From: Quercus robur
Taxonomy: Eukaryota > Streptophyta > Magnoliopsida > Fagales > Fagaceae
Direction of reading: 5' to 3'
DNA length: 64,000 nt
Assembly (NCBI RefSeq): GCF_932294415.1
Contig: NC_065538.1
Coordinates: 74,625,834-74,689,833, forward strand
The position numbers and the translations under genes are program-made. Below are positions 37,575 through 49,109 of the stretch, piece by piece; position 1 is the stretch's first letter; every line of letters starts with the position of its first letter. The notes under the pieces are model-generated. The model saw only the letters and a program-made list of their open reading frames with translations. It was not told where the DNA came from and did not search any database.

Positions 37575-40500
37575 CCTAGGTTATTGGTTAGGCTTACTGG
37601 TTACGAGTTGACTCATATTTTTTGTTCACATACAAAAAATAAAGTAACAATAACAATAACAATAATAATAATGTAAGGTGGTGGGTTGTGCTAGTGATGT
37701 TGGGTTGTTTCCTGCGGCGCTAAGCCCAAGTTTTCTGGATAAGGGAGTTGGGACCGGTCCAGCTGCAACTCAAGTTGGTCCGGCTTGTGCGCAAACTAGG
37801 CCAGGTCAGCCAGGAACGTGCTTACGGCAGGCAGAACTATTTCAGGCAAGTTGTGGTAGACAGACATAATAATAATAAAATAAACAAAAATATTTGGCCA
37901 CTCAGTGAGAAATGACCAAACAGCTCTTGAACTCAATTACAGCAGCAATATTAATCACTTTTACGGAAGGGAAAGAACAGAACAGAAGTTAACAAATATT
38001 AATATGTATGGGTTAGTCAGTATCATAGGAAAATCAACCAAAATCTGGTCCGCAGGAGCAGAGCCAAAGAGGAAAGAACGTTCCTTCTCAACGCAATTAA
38101 TCTCTCAGAAAAAAGTCTTGCCATGGAGATTAACTTCCCTGAGGGAAACAGATCTGAGTGGTTTTTCTGCACATATGCTCATTGAGGTTTTCATAGAGAG
38201 TAGGATTTCATGAGGGAGAGAGGAAACCAATCTACCGGTGCATGCCTACCGTTCTAATTCTCACTTTGTCTTTCTTTCTGGTTGTTTTCTTTCTTTCTTT
38301 TCCCACTCATTTCTATGCTATTTCTCTACTTCTCTTTTTAAGTTCCTATTTCTTAGTCGAAGTTCCCGTCGATTTTTTCCTCCCTCTCTGCTCACGGCAA
38401 GACCCTCTTTTTATAGTGCCTACTGTGACCAGATTTTACTGTTTTAGCCCTTAACTCCCTTTGTCTGGTCTGGGTGTATTGGTCGACCATCACTGTTCCA
38501 TCTGTGTCACCCTCCCATCACCAGATAAGGAAGAGTATTTTTTTTGCTTGTTTGCTGTGGCACCCTTTCCTGCTACAGTCTGGGTTCTTTCTCTCTCCCT
38601 ATCCCTCATGGCATGCATCTAGTGGTTCCAACTCAACTTGCCTCTTTTGGGTAGTAAGCTATCCCAGCAGGACACCTCCCCGAAAGAGCCTGAGCCGGAG
38701 CCTTCAAAATAGATTTTTCCCCTCTCCCCACCACCAAACCATGCCCTCTAAATCTCTGACCCCCGACCTCACCATGCTTTGTATTGGCTGGGTACAGGCT
38801 GGTGGTGCCTGAGCCTTGCGCGTGCCTTCTTTCCATATGTGTCCAAAATCTACCTGCTGCCCATTTGTCTGCCGTGGTCCGAAGGCTTGCTTGCATTGTC
38901 TGCCGTCCATTTTCTTTGACCTTTTATGTGGCTGCTTTTTGATTTCCCGCTCCTCTCAAGAGCTGGGCTTTATTTGATGATGGGCCTTATATTTCTTTGG
39001 CCTACCTCATTTCTTGCCATATTTGTTATGTTATTCCTACTGTAATGGTTTAATCCTGCTGAGCCTCTTTAGGCCAACCATTTATTCTTTCTCCCAGTGG
39101 CTTGGTATGGCCACTGGTTTCTTTTCTTACTTATGGGCTCCTGTGTCCCTTTTGTTTTTCTCTTGGATGTCCTTAGCCCATTTGCTTTCTTTGGGCTTCC
39201 TTGGCCTTTTTGCTAATTCTGCATTCTCATGGGCTTTTACTAACTTCATTAGGCTTCCCCGACCCAATTACCTTATTATTATTCTTGGGGTTCATGGGCC
39301 TGCCATAAACCCTTACTTTCTTAGTTTGCATTACTTTGGGCTTGTGGCGGTCATTTCTCACTTTTCTACATCATACACTACCCATGGGATGCTATTTCTC
39401 TCTTTCCAGGCTTCTTTAAGCTCACTTGCCTCTTCAAGGCCCATTTGTTTATTTCTAAGGCCTGTGATCCATTATTCCTGCCACTTGGGCCTGATGGTTT
39501 TGCTGTCTCTTTCGCCAATTCTTTGCTGCCCTTGTTATTGGGCTTTCCTTCTTTCCACCTGGATTCTCACAAATGACCCTCAACAAATAACAATAACAAT
39601 AATAATATTGTATTTATCTTCCTTTCAATACAAATAGGAAAACAAATAATAAATTACCCAAAAATAAATGTTAAATAATACATAAAAGATTACACATCCA
39701 TAGTTCGCTATCATCATAAAAGAATGGGGGAAAAACTAAATGTCATGGACCATAAGTCTTTTTAGGTACGGTTTACCATCACCATAAATACTAAATGTGC
39801 ATGTGAAACTGTTAAGAGTGAATATACTATACTGTCTCATATGAATCTAATGTGGGAAAAAAATCACTTCAAAATGGGTCAAGTCGGGTCAATTCGTTTT
39901 TATTGCTATTCATAAAATCCTTGGTCAAATCAGGTATTAATCTTTAGGTTATTGTTTAGGGGGTTCAATTTTGCAAAGTCTAGCCAAAACCCATGCACTT
40001 TTACAAGGTTTGGAAAATGGAGTAACCTTATCAAACATTTTATCTCTTTATTAGAAAACAATCTCTTCCAAATATTGAAAATTAATGTTGTTAATAGAGT
40101 TGAAGGGAGAAAATATACAAGATTATCGAAAAGGGAACAGCTAGTTGTGAAAAATTTCAATCATGTACTTAAGTAGGTCACCAACCATAAGTATTCCCCA
40201 AAAATAGTTTGGACAAAGTTCAACTTCCAACTCGGCCTTCACGAGCAGTTCTTTTCTCTTTGTCTGTTACCATCTTTATTGCTAAGGATAATGAAAGTAG
40301 TGGCAAAGGTGCTTAGTAATCTGATGAGAGTTTCTAATGAGACCTTGTTGGCTCATCATAACAATAAAGAGATGGAAAGCCTAACTAGTGACTTACTATC
40401 CCATGGCTTCGAGATCGAGAATGCAACTTCTCACATGGACTGCCAATTATCCAAGTTCCCTCACAGTGAATCCTCTTTGATGCTAAGCTAGAATGTCACC
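37575..40500. repeat. Dispersed repeat 'R37', copy A, split by a 1.9-kb insertion
   Basis: Landmarks of the family in order: a 'gggtt...gttgactcatattttt..cacatacaaaaaa' stretch, an AAC/AAT microsatellite, tatcttcctttcaatacaaat, aaataataaattacccaaaaata, a ggaccataa...aggtacggt stretch, actaaatgtgcatgtgaaac, a tgcacttttac...gagtaacc segment, and a final ctaactagtgacttact...tgccaattatccaagttcc segment. Copy A has its microsatellite at 37641-37671, then foreign DNA to 39585, and resumes at 39586. Related copies are listed at 40500, 46900, 48525, 52830 and 54370. Short frames in it are not convincingly coding. I cannot name the family. Confidence 0.65.
37672..39585. mobile_element. Probable solo LTR (TG...CA, 5-bp duplication AATAA)
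   Basis: The insertion splits repeat copy A. It begins TGTAAGG and ends TCAACA, with aataa directly before (37667-37671) and after (39586-39590). It is far richer in G+C than its surroundings, has a ctttttatagtgcc TATA-like site at about 38407-38420, and carries no PBS, gag or pol. The size (1.9 kb) suits a large LTR. Two cautions: the target is itself an AAT microsatellite, so the 5-bp match is weak evidence, and the TG/CA ends are short. Frames inside (for example 39014-39637) are runs of hydrophobic residues from pyrimidine-rich DNA, not a gene. Confidence 0.52.
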
Positions 40501-40858
40501 ACCATATAATAGTTGGGCTGATTGGGTTACAAGTTAACTCATATTCTTTCACATGCAGAAAAAATAAAGTAACAACTAATAATAATAATAATAATAATAA
40601 TAATATGATTGTATTGTTTTTATCTTCCTTTCAATATAAATAAGAGAACAAATAATAAATTAACAAGAAATAAAAGTTATATATATATATATATATATTT
40701 GATGAGAAATAAAAGTTAAATAATACATAAATTCTTAAGATTATGCAATTCATAGTTCACTATCATCATGGGGGGGGGGGGACTAAATGTCTATGGACCA
40801 TAATTTTTTTAAGATACAGTATATCATCACCATAAATACTAAATGTGCATGTGAAACT

Positions 40859-40860
<2 letters not shown>
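40500..40860. repeat. Dispersed repeat 'R37', copy B (partial)
   Basis: Follows copy A head to tail: gggctgattgggttacaagttaactcatatt, the microsatellite (about 40579-40605), tatcttcctttcaatataaat, then atggaccataat...actaaatgtgcatgtgaaac. It breaks off at a T-run of about 29 (40861-40889). A TA microsatellite lies at 40681-40700 and a G-run at about 40770-40780. Confidence 0.7.
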
Positions 40861-40894
<34 letters not shown>

Positions 40895-40925
40895 GATAGA
40901 AATTCTACTATAGCTTAGAAGAATA

Positions 40926-41425
40926 CATTTCTCATCATTTAACAAGAAGAAAACATATTTTTAAATATTTCTTCCCAGTTAAGTGATGGTATCTTTTAAT
41001 TACCATAAATAAATACGCAATATAAACAAAATTTCTAAAGTTATTCTTTTTAAAATTTTATTTTTAATATCTTTCCTGTGCATCGCACGGGCATTTCTCA
41101 TCATTTAACAAGAAGAAAACATATTTTTAAATATTTCTTCCCAGTTAAGTGATGGTATCTTTTAAATTACCATAAATAAATATGCAATATAAACAAAATT
41201 TCTAAAGTTATTCTTTTTAAAATTTTATTTTTAATATCTTTCCTGTGCATCGCACGGGCATTTCTCATCATTTAACAAGAAGAAAACATATTTTTAAATA
41301 TTTCTTCCCAGTTAAGTGATGGTATCTTTTAAATTACCATAAATAAATATGCAATATAAACAAAATTTCTAAAGTTATTCTTTTTAAAATTTTATTTTTA
41401 ATATCTTTCCTGTGCATCACACGGG
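40926..41425. repeat. Tandem repeat, three units of about 167 bp
   Basis: Units start at 40926, 41092 and 41259, each with catttctcatcatttaacaa, and end with tcctgtgcatcgcacggg. Identity between units is nearly complete. The unit's last bases form a short hairpin-like string (cctgtgcatcgcacgg), which recalls the 3' terminal hairpin of some Helitrons, but no CTRR end was fixed. Confidence 0.88.
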
Positions 41426-42033
41426 TATATTATCATTCTTCACATACGTGACAAGCGTGGCTGGTATTTAAACTATAATTATCTTTGTGGAATTAAAAGG
41501 TTTCAGGTGTGGCCCTACATAAGTGGTTATTGGTGTTCTTTTTCAAAATGTTTGGTTGTTATACTCTTTTTTTTTTCTCTCAAATCCAAACAAATGACAG
41601 AGAACGTGATTGAACAAAATAGTGGTGGAATGAGTACATGCCATGCAGATACAATAACAACAAAGTGCCAAAGTGTATAATGTTAAATGAAACAATGTTT
41701 GTGAGTTTGGCATGCCTTGAAAATAAAGAATAAAGAATAACATATGTTTGTGATTTTAAATGAAACAAAATATTTTATTGTCATGTGTATATTTATGTTT
41801 ATGTTTATCTTGGTTTTGTTTACTGTTAGAAATCTATGTTCACAACATTTTCACAACAAATCCTAAGTGGTAAGTTGTTATAGGTTGTTAGTGGTGGGAT
41901 AAAAAAGAAATTTCAGTGGCAGGTTCAAATTAGAGCCAATAACAACTAACAATCTATGATTTATTGTGAAATGTTGTGGATGTAGCACTTCTCCAATTGC
42001 TATATTTAAAAAATAATAATTCTTAATTAATAT
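41426..42033. other. Spacer with a degenerate MITE
   Basis: Apart from the MITE-like copy at 41823-41997, no structure recognised. The frames on the minus strand at 41543-41768 are AT-rich chance frames. Confidence 0.45.
41823..41997. mobile_element. MULE-type MITE, copy 3
   Basis: Left atgttcacaacattttcacaac and right gaaatgttgtggatgtagcacttctcc pair as inverted ends like those of 34861-35029. The interior has the same 'gttgtta...ggttcaaattagagccaataacaac' pattern. The target duplication is lost. Confidence 0.65.
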
Positions 42034-42704
42034 TGTGGGGCCCAATAGTTTGTGGCCTTGGCCCATCTATTCGTTAAGGCCTAAGGCTTGAGCCGAGAAG
42101 GGTTATAGCCCAAGATCGGTAATACAAGTACAAAATGGCCTTGGGGCACAGCCGAGGACGATTCAGTCCTCGGCATGTCCGAGATCTCACAGGAAGGAAG
42201 GGCAAAAATGATATAGAAAACGGCTAGGGAAAAAATCTAAAATATCTATGTCAATTGAAAAGGGTACGCTGGAAAGTATAACGACCAGGGAAAGCTGCCT
42301 TTACTGCCATTCAATACTCTGCACCTGACAAAGCCATACTCTCCAGCTTTTACAACCACCCCCAACCACTCTGGGTATGGGCTGATGGGACAAGTATCAG
42401 CCTTGGAATGTCGATCCTACACGTGGACGAAGGATAAGGAACGCAAGCGAGTATAAAAGGAAAAGTGAGCAATCCAGAAAAGAGGCTGGGAAAAATGGCC
42501 AAAAACCAGAGCCTCCCAGCCCGCCTCCAGGAAAAAGACTCCTAGGGCGAAAACGACTTAACCATGTATGAGCACTACTAGAAACCCACCGTCTGGTGAT
42601 TGAGGCCTAGTCTTTCAAACCCACGCTCTACAAATGATATTGTTTGGGCCTTTTTACGTGCGAACCCAACACCGTTGCGGGTCGTTATGAATCGTGTCCT
42701 TACA
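42034..42704 (+). repeat. 5' LTR of the non-autonomous element
   Basis: 671 bp, TGTGGGGCCC...CCTTACA. The U3 part carries a repeated 'gccgaggac...cctcggcatgtccgag' motif. A promoter-like gagtataaaagg lies at about 42450-42461. Confidence 0.9.
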
Positions 42705-42956
42705 ATTGGCGCCGTCTGTGGGAAAGGCTTGTGTGTTGGCATAGACGGTAGGTCGAGAAAGTCTCCTTGTCATTTCTAACAGCCGGTTATAGTGTTCTAG
42801 CGTAGAGTTCCACTAGGGGCTATGATTCTTGACTAGGGGCTACACTTTGTAGCGTCAATCGTATGGATGGTTCTAGGGGCTTGGCCGAGGAGCCAATCCC
42901 CCTAAAACCAAGGTCCCATGCCATAGCTGGGGGGTTATTTCCCCCGACTACCAATC

Positions 42957-43840
42957 GAAAACTGAGTTTTGGACAGAACCAGGGTATTGTATGGTCCTCG
43001 GACTCAAACCTATGGGGAAACCAACTACTTAGATGAGAAAACTGAGTTTTGGACAGAACCAAGGTATTGTATGGTCCTCGGATTCAAACCTATGGGGAAA
43101 TCAACTACTCAGATGAGAAAACTGAATTTTGGACAGAACCAGGGTATTGTATGGTCCTCGGACTCAAACCTATGGGGAAACCAACTACTTAGATGAGAAA
43201 ACTGAGTTTTGGACAAAACCAGGGTATTGTATGGTCCTCGGACTCAAACCTATGGGGAAACCAACTACTTAGATGAGAAAACTGAGTTTTGGATAGAACC
43301 AAGGTATTGTATGGTCCTCAGACTCAAACCTATGTGGAAACCAACTACTTAGATGAGAAAACTGAGTTTTGGAAAGAACCAGGGTATTGTATGGTCCTCG
43401 GACTCAAACCTATGGGGAAACCAACTACTTAGATGAGAAAACTGAGTTTTGGATAGAACCAAGGTATTGTATGGTCCTCAGACTCAAACCTATGTGGAAA
43501 CCAACTACTTAGATGAGAAAACTGAGTTTTGGAAAGAACCAGGGTATTGTATGGTCCTCGGACTCAAACCTATGGGGAAACCAACTACTTAGATGAGAAA
43601 ACTGAGTTTTGGACAGAACCAAGGTATTGTATGGTCCTCGGACTCAAATCTATGGGGAAACCAACTACTTAGATGAGAAAACTGAGTTTTGGACAGAACC
43701 AAGGTATTGTATGGTCCTCGGACTCAAACCTATGGGGAAACCAACTACTTAGATGAGAAAACTGAGTTTTGGACAGAACCAGGGTATTGTATGGTCCTCA
43801 GACTCAAACCTATGGAGAAACCAACTACTTAGATGAGTGT
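42957..43840 (+). repeat. Tandem array, 80-bp unit, about 11 copies
   Basis: The string actgagttttgga recurs at 42961, 43041, 43121 (one change), 43201, 43281, 43361, 43441, 43521, 43601, 43681 and 43761, a strict 80-base spacing, with a degenerate twelfth unit up to about 43905. The 160-bp block 43281-43440 is identical to 43441-43600, so the array also grew by dimers. 80 is not a multiple of three and the units do not build one long frame. Confidence 0.95.
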
Positions 43841-44642
43841 CCAACCAAGGTATCGTATGGTCCTCGGATTCAAACCTTTGGAAAGGTCAGCTACTTAACA
43901 AAAATTTTAAGTTGTTCGATCCTCGGCTCAAATACTAGAAAAAGGTTAAGGCTATGAAAGTTGTTAGGAAGATTGTGAAACACCTTATTACCCAGCAACC
44001 TGGAGGGGCTGTTCATTTTCGGGTTATATGTCTTCGGATGATTACCTCCTACACCGCGCCGAGCATTCAGTTGTCATCTCGGCTATTTTGGGGTAAGTGC
44101 TGTTTTTCTCAAGTCGGCATTATTGTGCCAGACAACTCTATTAAATTCATGATAATATCTTTTCCTTAGCAAGAGTTTTGACCCTAAGTGTCATTTGTTC
44201 AAGTCGGTATTATTGTGCCGAACAGCATTCGTGAGTTCATAATAAGTACCTTTTTCCTTGATAAGGGATTTCGGTCCTAAGTATTGTACTCTCAGGTCGG
44301 CGGTATTGTGCCAGACCGCCCCAATAAGCTCATCACAATATCCTGTCTTTTTCTTCTTAATATGGGTTTCAACCCTAAGTATCATTTGTTCAATTCAATA
44401 TTATTAAGTCGGGTAGTTTCAATAAACACAGAGTAGGATCTTTCTATTAACCGAGATTTCGGTCCTAGACGTCGGTCAAAGTGTAAAAATAAAAAGAATT
44501 CACAATATAGTATGTCTTTTCACGGCGTAACCATTTCAGAAATAAAGAGATAGAACATGTGAAATAAAGCAATAACGACTTTTATTAATATAAAAAGGTA
44601 TTACAACGTACAAAGAAGGGCTTAAACAAGCCTATACAGAAG

Positions 44643-44963
44643 GTGGATTACAAAAACAATAATAAAAAAAAAAACAACAACAACCACAATATGACCAATA
44701 AGCAATCGGATGTCTTTTTTAAACTCGTTTCCGAAGTCCTTCCAAACTCTGCCCCAGTAGCGCCCATATTGAGAGGAGGACTTTCTTCAGAAGAAGAAGG
44801 AGGAGATGAAGAGAAAGAAGGAGGAGAAGAAGAGGAAGAAGGAAAAGCGCTAGGATGGATCTGGCGATGGAAAGAAGAAGAAAGAGAGGCAAAAGGAGGC
44901 ACCAGTGAAGGAAGAGAGGAAAAAGCAGGGGCACTTAGTCCCTGCGTCAGTCCTGACTCCTAA
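44643..44963 (+). other. Acidic low-complexity frame inside the LTR element
   Basis: A 106-codon frame whose middle is almost only Glu, Gly and Lys (from gaagaaggaggag repeats). There is no domain I can name. It may be decayed gag or simply purine-rich DNA; I do not call it a gene. Confidence 0.3.
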
Positions 44964-45672
44964 CATGCTGGTGCCATGTTAGCTATGCTCATGAGAGAGC
45001 GGCTGGTACTGATAATGGGTGACCCCAGCTCAGTCGCGCCGAAAGTTTGACGTGACGAGCCCCTGTTTCGGATTTTGGCTGAAAGGAAGGCAAGAAGGAT
45101 CTTGAGTCTCCGCCATCTCTACCCTGACCGAGCCATTTTCAGCTTCATAAGAATGTGGTGTTTCTGGGAGGGGTATGGTTCCTTCATTACGTACGCCTAT
45201 CTCGAACGTATCACAATTTAAGGTGTAACTAGCGGGTAAAGTAAACTCTGGAGGAGGCTAAGGGTTGCAGATTTCAGAAGGATGAAAAGGGTCTCTGTAC
45301 AAGAGAAATAGCCTCCAACTTCTCTTCTTATACGAAGGGTAAAACGGAGGGTATTTAATTTGTCTACATTTCCAAGAAAATCTGTAAACGAGAATATACC
45401 CGTTCCATTTCCCCACATCGTCAACAAATCGTCGAATTTAAATAGTCTCGTAAATGGAAGTCATTAAAGGCGCGTTTCGGATAATCAAACGGCAGGGACG
45501 CATTATGAATGAATTCATAGGAATGTCTTGTAGTCCGGTATGTTTCCTGGGTAGATGAAGAGACACCAGCATTAATGAAGGACAGAGTTAAACGAGCCAT
45601 AATAAAGGCTTGGTGTTCCCAAAATCCTCCTCTTCAACCAAGAGGTCGGACAGCAGGATTTTGAGGGGCTAT

Positions 45673-46343
45673 TGTAGGGCCCAATAGTTTGTGGTCCTGG
45701 CCCATCTATTCGTTAAGGCCTAAGGCCCGAGCCGAGAAGGGTTATAGCTCAAAATTGGTAATACAAGTACAAAATGGCCTTGGGGCACAGCCGAAGATGA
45801 TTCAGTCCTCGGCATGTCCGAGATCTCACAGGAAGGAAGGGCAAAAATGATATAGAAAACAGCTACGGAAAAAATCTAAAATATCTATGTCAATAGAAAA
45901 GGGTACGCTGGAAAGTATAACGACCAGGGAAAGCTGCCCTTACTGCCATTCAATACTCTTTACCTGACAGAGCCATACTCTCCAGCTTTTACAACCACCC
46001 CCAACCACTCCGGGTATGGGCTGATGGGACAAATATCAGCCTTGGAATGTCGATCCTACACGTGGACGAAGGATAAGGAACGCAGGCGAGTATAAAAGGA
46101 AAAGTGAGCAATCCAGAAAGGAGGTTGGGAAAAATGGCCAAAAACCAGAGCCTCCCAGCCCGCCTCCAGGAAAAAGACTCCTAGGGCGAAGACGACTTAA
46201 CCATGTATGAGCACTACTAGAAACCCACCGTCTGGTGACTGAGGCCTAGCCTTTCAAACCCACGCTCTACAAATGATATTGTTTGGGCCTTTTTACGTGC
46301 GAACCCAACACCGTTGCGGGTCGTTACGAATCGTGTCCTTACA
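45673..46343 (+). repeat. 3' LTR of the non-autonomous element
   Basis: 671 bp, TGTAGGGCCC...CCTTACA, same length as the 5' LTR with scattered substitutions and no indels noticed. The promoter-like gagtataaaagg recurs at about 46089-46100. Confidence 0.9.
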
Positions 46344-46348
46344 AATAT

Positions 46349-46898
46349 ATTTACAAACATTTTATTATTGCTACTTGATTTTAGATTCTAAAATAAATAT
46401 AACCATATGTCCAAAAATATACCTAAAACTAAATATTAATTTAATTAATTGTAGCATTCCCAATGTGTCATATCATAATTTTTCAAGAAATTATGCATCC
46501 TTGTATCCTGTATCATGTTGTACCCATACCCATGTCAAAACTTGTGCAATATATAAATTTACAAGTCATATGCAAAGTGACACATATCAATATTGCCATG
46601 GTATATTTTGCGGTATCAGCCTTTCATCTATCGATTTTAGCTAGCTTGCAAAGATTTTGGATTATTTTGGACTCCAACATTTATGCATTGGTCATATGGG
46701 GTTTAGTGCAGCAAGAATCATAGATTATGGATGTTGGATGGTACTAGCAATTGTATCGATCATATTTTTATCATTGATAGTCTACCCAATTCTCACTAGC
46801 AAATCTGGAGTTTACCCTATTTTGAACTTCAAAGAAGAAGAAGATAAAGTCGAATATTGATTTCGATACCTTATATTGGTTTTGGCCTAGGTATTTCT
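46349..46898. other. Spacer with an unassigned hydrophobic frame
   Basis: Plus-strand frames 46463-46723 and 46657-46860 overlap. The second has a hydrophobic stretch (WMVLAIVSIIFLSLIVYPIL) and then a charged end, which looks like one membrane span from a larger, broken gene. I cannot name it. Confidence 0.3.
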
Positions 46899-46899
46899 A

Positions 46900-47230
46900 A
46901 TGGTCTTCTTAAGTGATGCATATGGCATCCACTTTGCATTAGGTGCCTTCAATTGAGTTATGATACCAAACAGAGGGCTAAAGGCAATGATGGTGGAGAA
47001 GGTTGAGGGATTTTTATCTGAGATATTGATGTATGTGGTTTTGGGGTTGTTATTGTAGAGTTATTAACAAGACAAAAGTAGACTTGGAAAATGGATTGGG
47101 TAGGGTTAGGTTGGGTAAAAAACAAGTTACAAGTAGGGTGGGTCGATCAAATTGTGGATTGGGTTACAAGTTTACTCATACTTTTTCACATCTAAAAAAA
47201 AAAAAAAAAAAAAACAATAACAATGTCAAA
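46900..47230. repeat. Dispersed repeat 'R37', copy C, ending in an A-run
   Basis: It begins near gcatatggcatccactttgc and contains tgatgtatgtggttttgggg and gttattaacaagacaaaag, ending tttactcatactttttcacatct plus 22 A. The same 300-base sequence is found at 48525-48830, so it is a longer 5' version of the family than in copies A and B. Confidence 0.75.
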
Positions 47231-47399
47231 TTGACTTAATGATATGGGTTTTTAGTGGCAACCATAGTCTAAATTGGTCAAAATCTTGTGAGCTAAAAAT
47301 TCATATCATATGTAGCTACTAAATTAGTGGATCACTTTGCGACATTATTAGGAATCACACTTATAGGTTCATTTCTAAGTATTTTTATAATGCATGGGT

Positions 47400-48520
47400 G
47401 TAAATAAATAAATAAATAAAAGGCAAAAATACACTATTGATCCCTACATTTGGACCGATTCCCATTTTGGTCCCTATTTTGATTTTGCTACTATTCCAGT
47501 CCCTAAAATTTGAAAATCAATTCTTTTGGTCTCTACTATTAACCCACTAACAGAAAACTCCAACGTGGCAAGCAGAGTGCCTTGTTTGCAAACATGACGT
47601 TGACGTGGCCATTAAATTATTATTAAAAAAATTATTTGACATTTTTAAATGACATATCAACATTTTGATTTTTTTTTAAGTCGGACCAGAAAATTTATAA
47701 AAAAAGAAAAGAAATTAAATTAAAAAAACCTTAAATATAATTTAATTAAAAAAAATTTTGTTACTTTTCATTATTTTTCGTAAGAACATTGCAACTTATT
47801 CTTGAAGTTCTTCTCAAATCAAACCCAACAACCAAGAACTCAAACCCAGATTACAAGAACACACACCAAAAAAAAGAAGAAGAAGAGACCAAACACAAAT
47901 AGAGACCTAGATCACAAACAAAGACCAAACACAAACGAATCCTAGATCACAACCCAAGCCAAAATCATCAACAGACCCAACCGACCAAACACAAACAAAC
48001 CAATCAACCCACACCAACAACCACCACCACATACCATTCACAACACCACATCCACCAACCACTGATCCGTGTTTCACAACACCCACCAGCAAGACTCTAA
48101 AATTTTCCCATTGTTTTCTCCGCATCAAGACCCCATGGCTTCCATGATCAAAACCTCAAAGATTAGCCTCTTGACCTGCTCGCTATTGGTTAATATCGGG
48201 TGTAAGGTTTTGAGTAGAGATGAGATTTTGAGATTAGAGAGTTTGGGTAGTGTGTGGTGTAAAAGAATCCAATTGGACACCAAATCCTCCACAAACCCAA
48301 TCTCCTTCACCGACCCTAGGGAATCCACCTCCACCATCGAAGCGGTGGCGCTCTTCTTCACCGAAAAAGGCAACCTCAATGCTCGAGCCAAATCGGCATG
48401 GTTGAGATTAACGCAAACCGACTCAAAGAGTGCGGTTGATTCGTCTTGGATTGTTGGAGTTTGATCATGGGATGGGTTTTGTGGGTCTTCAATTTGAAGG
48501 GTCAAGGTTTGTTGGGATTA
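47400..48520. other. Segment between two R37 copies: MULE-like terminus and a possible captured gene fragment
   Basis: From 47420 the sequence reads ggcaaaaatacactattgat followed by spaced 'tcccta...tttggtccct' blocks, the form of many plant Mutator-like TIRs. No inverted partner was found on the right. On the minus strand, 48125-48505 gives 126 codons of ordinary, non-repetitive protein-like sequence (including ADLARALRLPFSVKKSA and GFVEDLVSNWILLHH), much richer in G+C than its surroundings and stopping at 48125. It looks like a piece of a host gene carried inside a transposon, but I do not recognise the gene with confidence. Confidence 0.4.
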
Positions 48521-48524
48521 GGAA

Positions 48525-49090
48525 TCATATGGAATCCACTTTGCATTAGGTTCCTTCAATTGAGTTATGATACCAAACGGAGGGCTGAAGGCAATGACAG
48601 TGGAGAAGGTTGAGGGGTTTTTATTTGAGATATTGATGTATGTGGTTTGGGGTTGTTATTGTAGAGTTATTAACAAGACAAAAGTAGACTTGGAAAATGG
48701 ATTGGATAGGGTTAGGTAGTGTGAAAAACAAGTTATAGGTGGGGTGGGTTGATCAGGTTGTGGATTAGGTTGATTAGATTATGGGTTTACTCATATTTTT
48801 CACATCTAGGAAAAATAATTAAGTAACAATGAAAATAACAATAACAATAACAATAATAGTATTATGATTATATTGTCTATATCTTCCTTTCAATATAAAT
48901 AAAATAACAAATAATAAATAACTTAAAAATTAAAGTTAAATAATACGTAGATTTTAAGATTACACAATCCATAGCTCACTATCATCATAAATAAAAAATA
49001 AATAAATTAATTAAAAAAACACTAAATATCATGGACCATAATGTTTTTTAGGTACGGTATATCATCATAATAAATAATAAATGTGCATTT
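48525..49090. repeat. Dispersed repeat 'R37', copy D
   Basis: The first 300 bases match copy C; the remainder has the microsatellite (about 48836-48857), tatcttcctttcaatataaat, and atcatggaccataatg...aataataaatgtgcat. It thus links the copy C part and the copy A/B part into one unit. Confidence 0.75.
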
Positions 49091-49109
49091 AAAACAACAA
49101 ATCTCAGCA

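Larger units (their letters stand above)
42034..46343 (+). mobile_element. Complete non-autonomous LTR retrotransposon with 80-bp tandem array and no gag-pol
   Basis: Two 671-bp LTRs (42034-42704 and 45673-46343) bound the element. The 5-bp duplication aatat is on both outer sides (42029-42033 and 46344-46348). Just after the left LTR is attggcgccgtctgtggga, a primer-binding-type sequence seen in plant gypsy elements. Just before the right LTR is gattttgaggggct, a polypurine-type tract. The 2.97-kb interior has no protease, RT or integrase; it holds an 80-bp tandem array and an acidic Glu/Lys-rich frame (44643-44963). The PBS and PPT style suggests the Tat/Ogre-Retand side of gypsy, but that is a guess. 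About 26 differences between LTRs (counted by eye, near 96% identity) make it fairly old. It must have moved with enzymes from a helper element. Confidence 0.9.

Noticed and set aside
38238..39637. Hydrophobic membrane-protein ORFs (38238-38454, 39014-39637)
   Set aside because: They come from pyrimidine-rich DNA in the probable LTR, which reads as Leu/Phe/Ser in any frame. No family resemblance and no start context.
42957..43840. 80-bp array as a coding repeat
   Set aside because: Unit length is not a multiple of three, and the frame meets stops within about two units.
44643..44963. Acidic protein gene
   Set aside because: Purine-rich repeat DNA gives Glu/Lys/Gly runs; the frame lies in a non-autonomous LTR element and has no domain.
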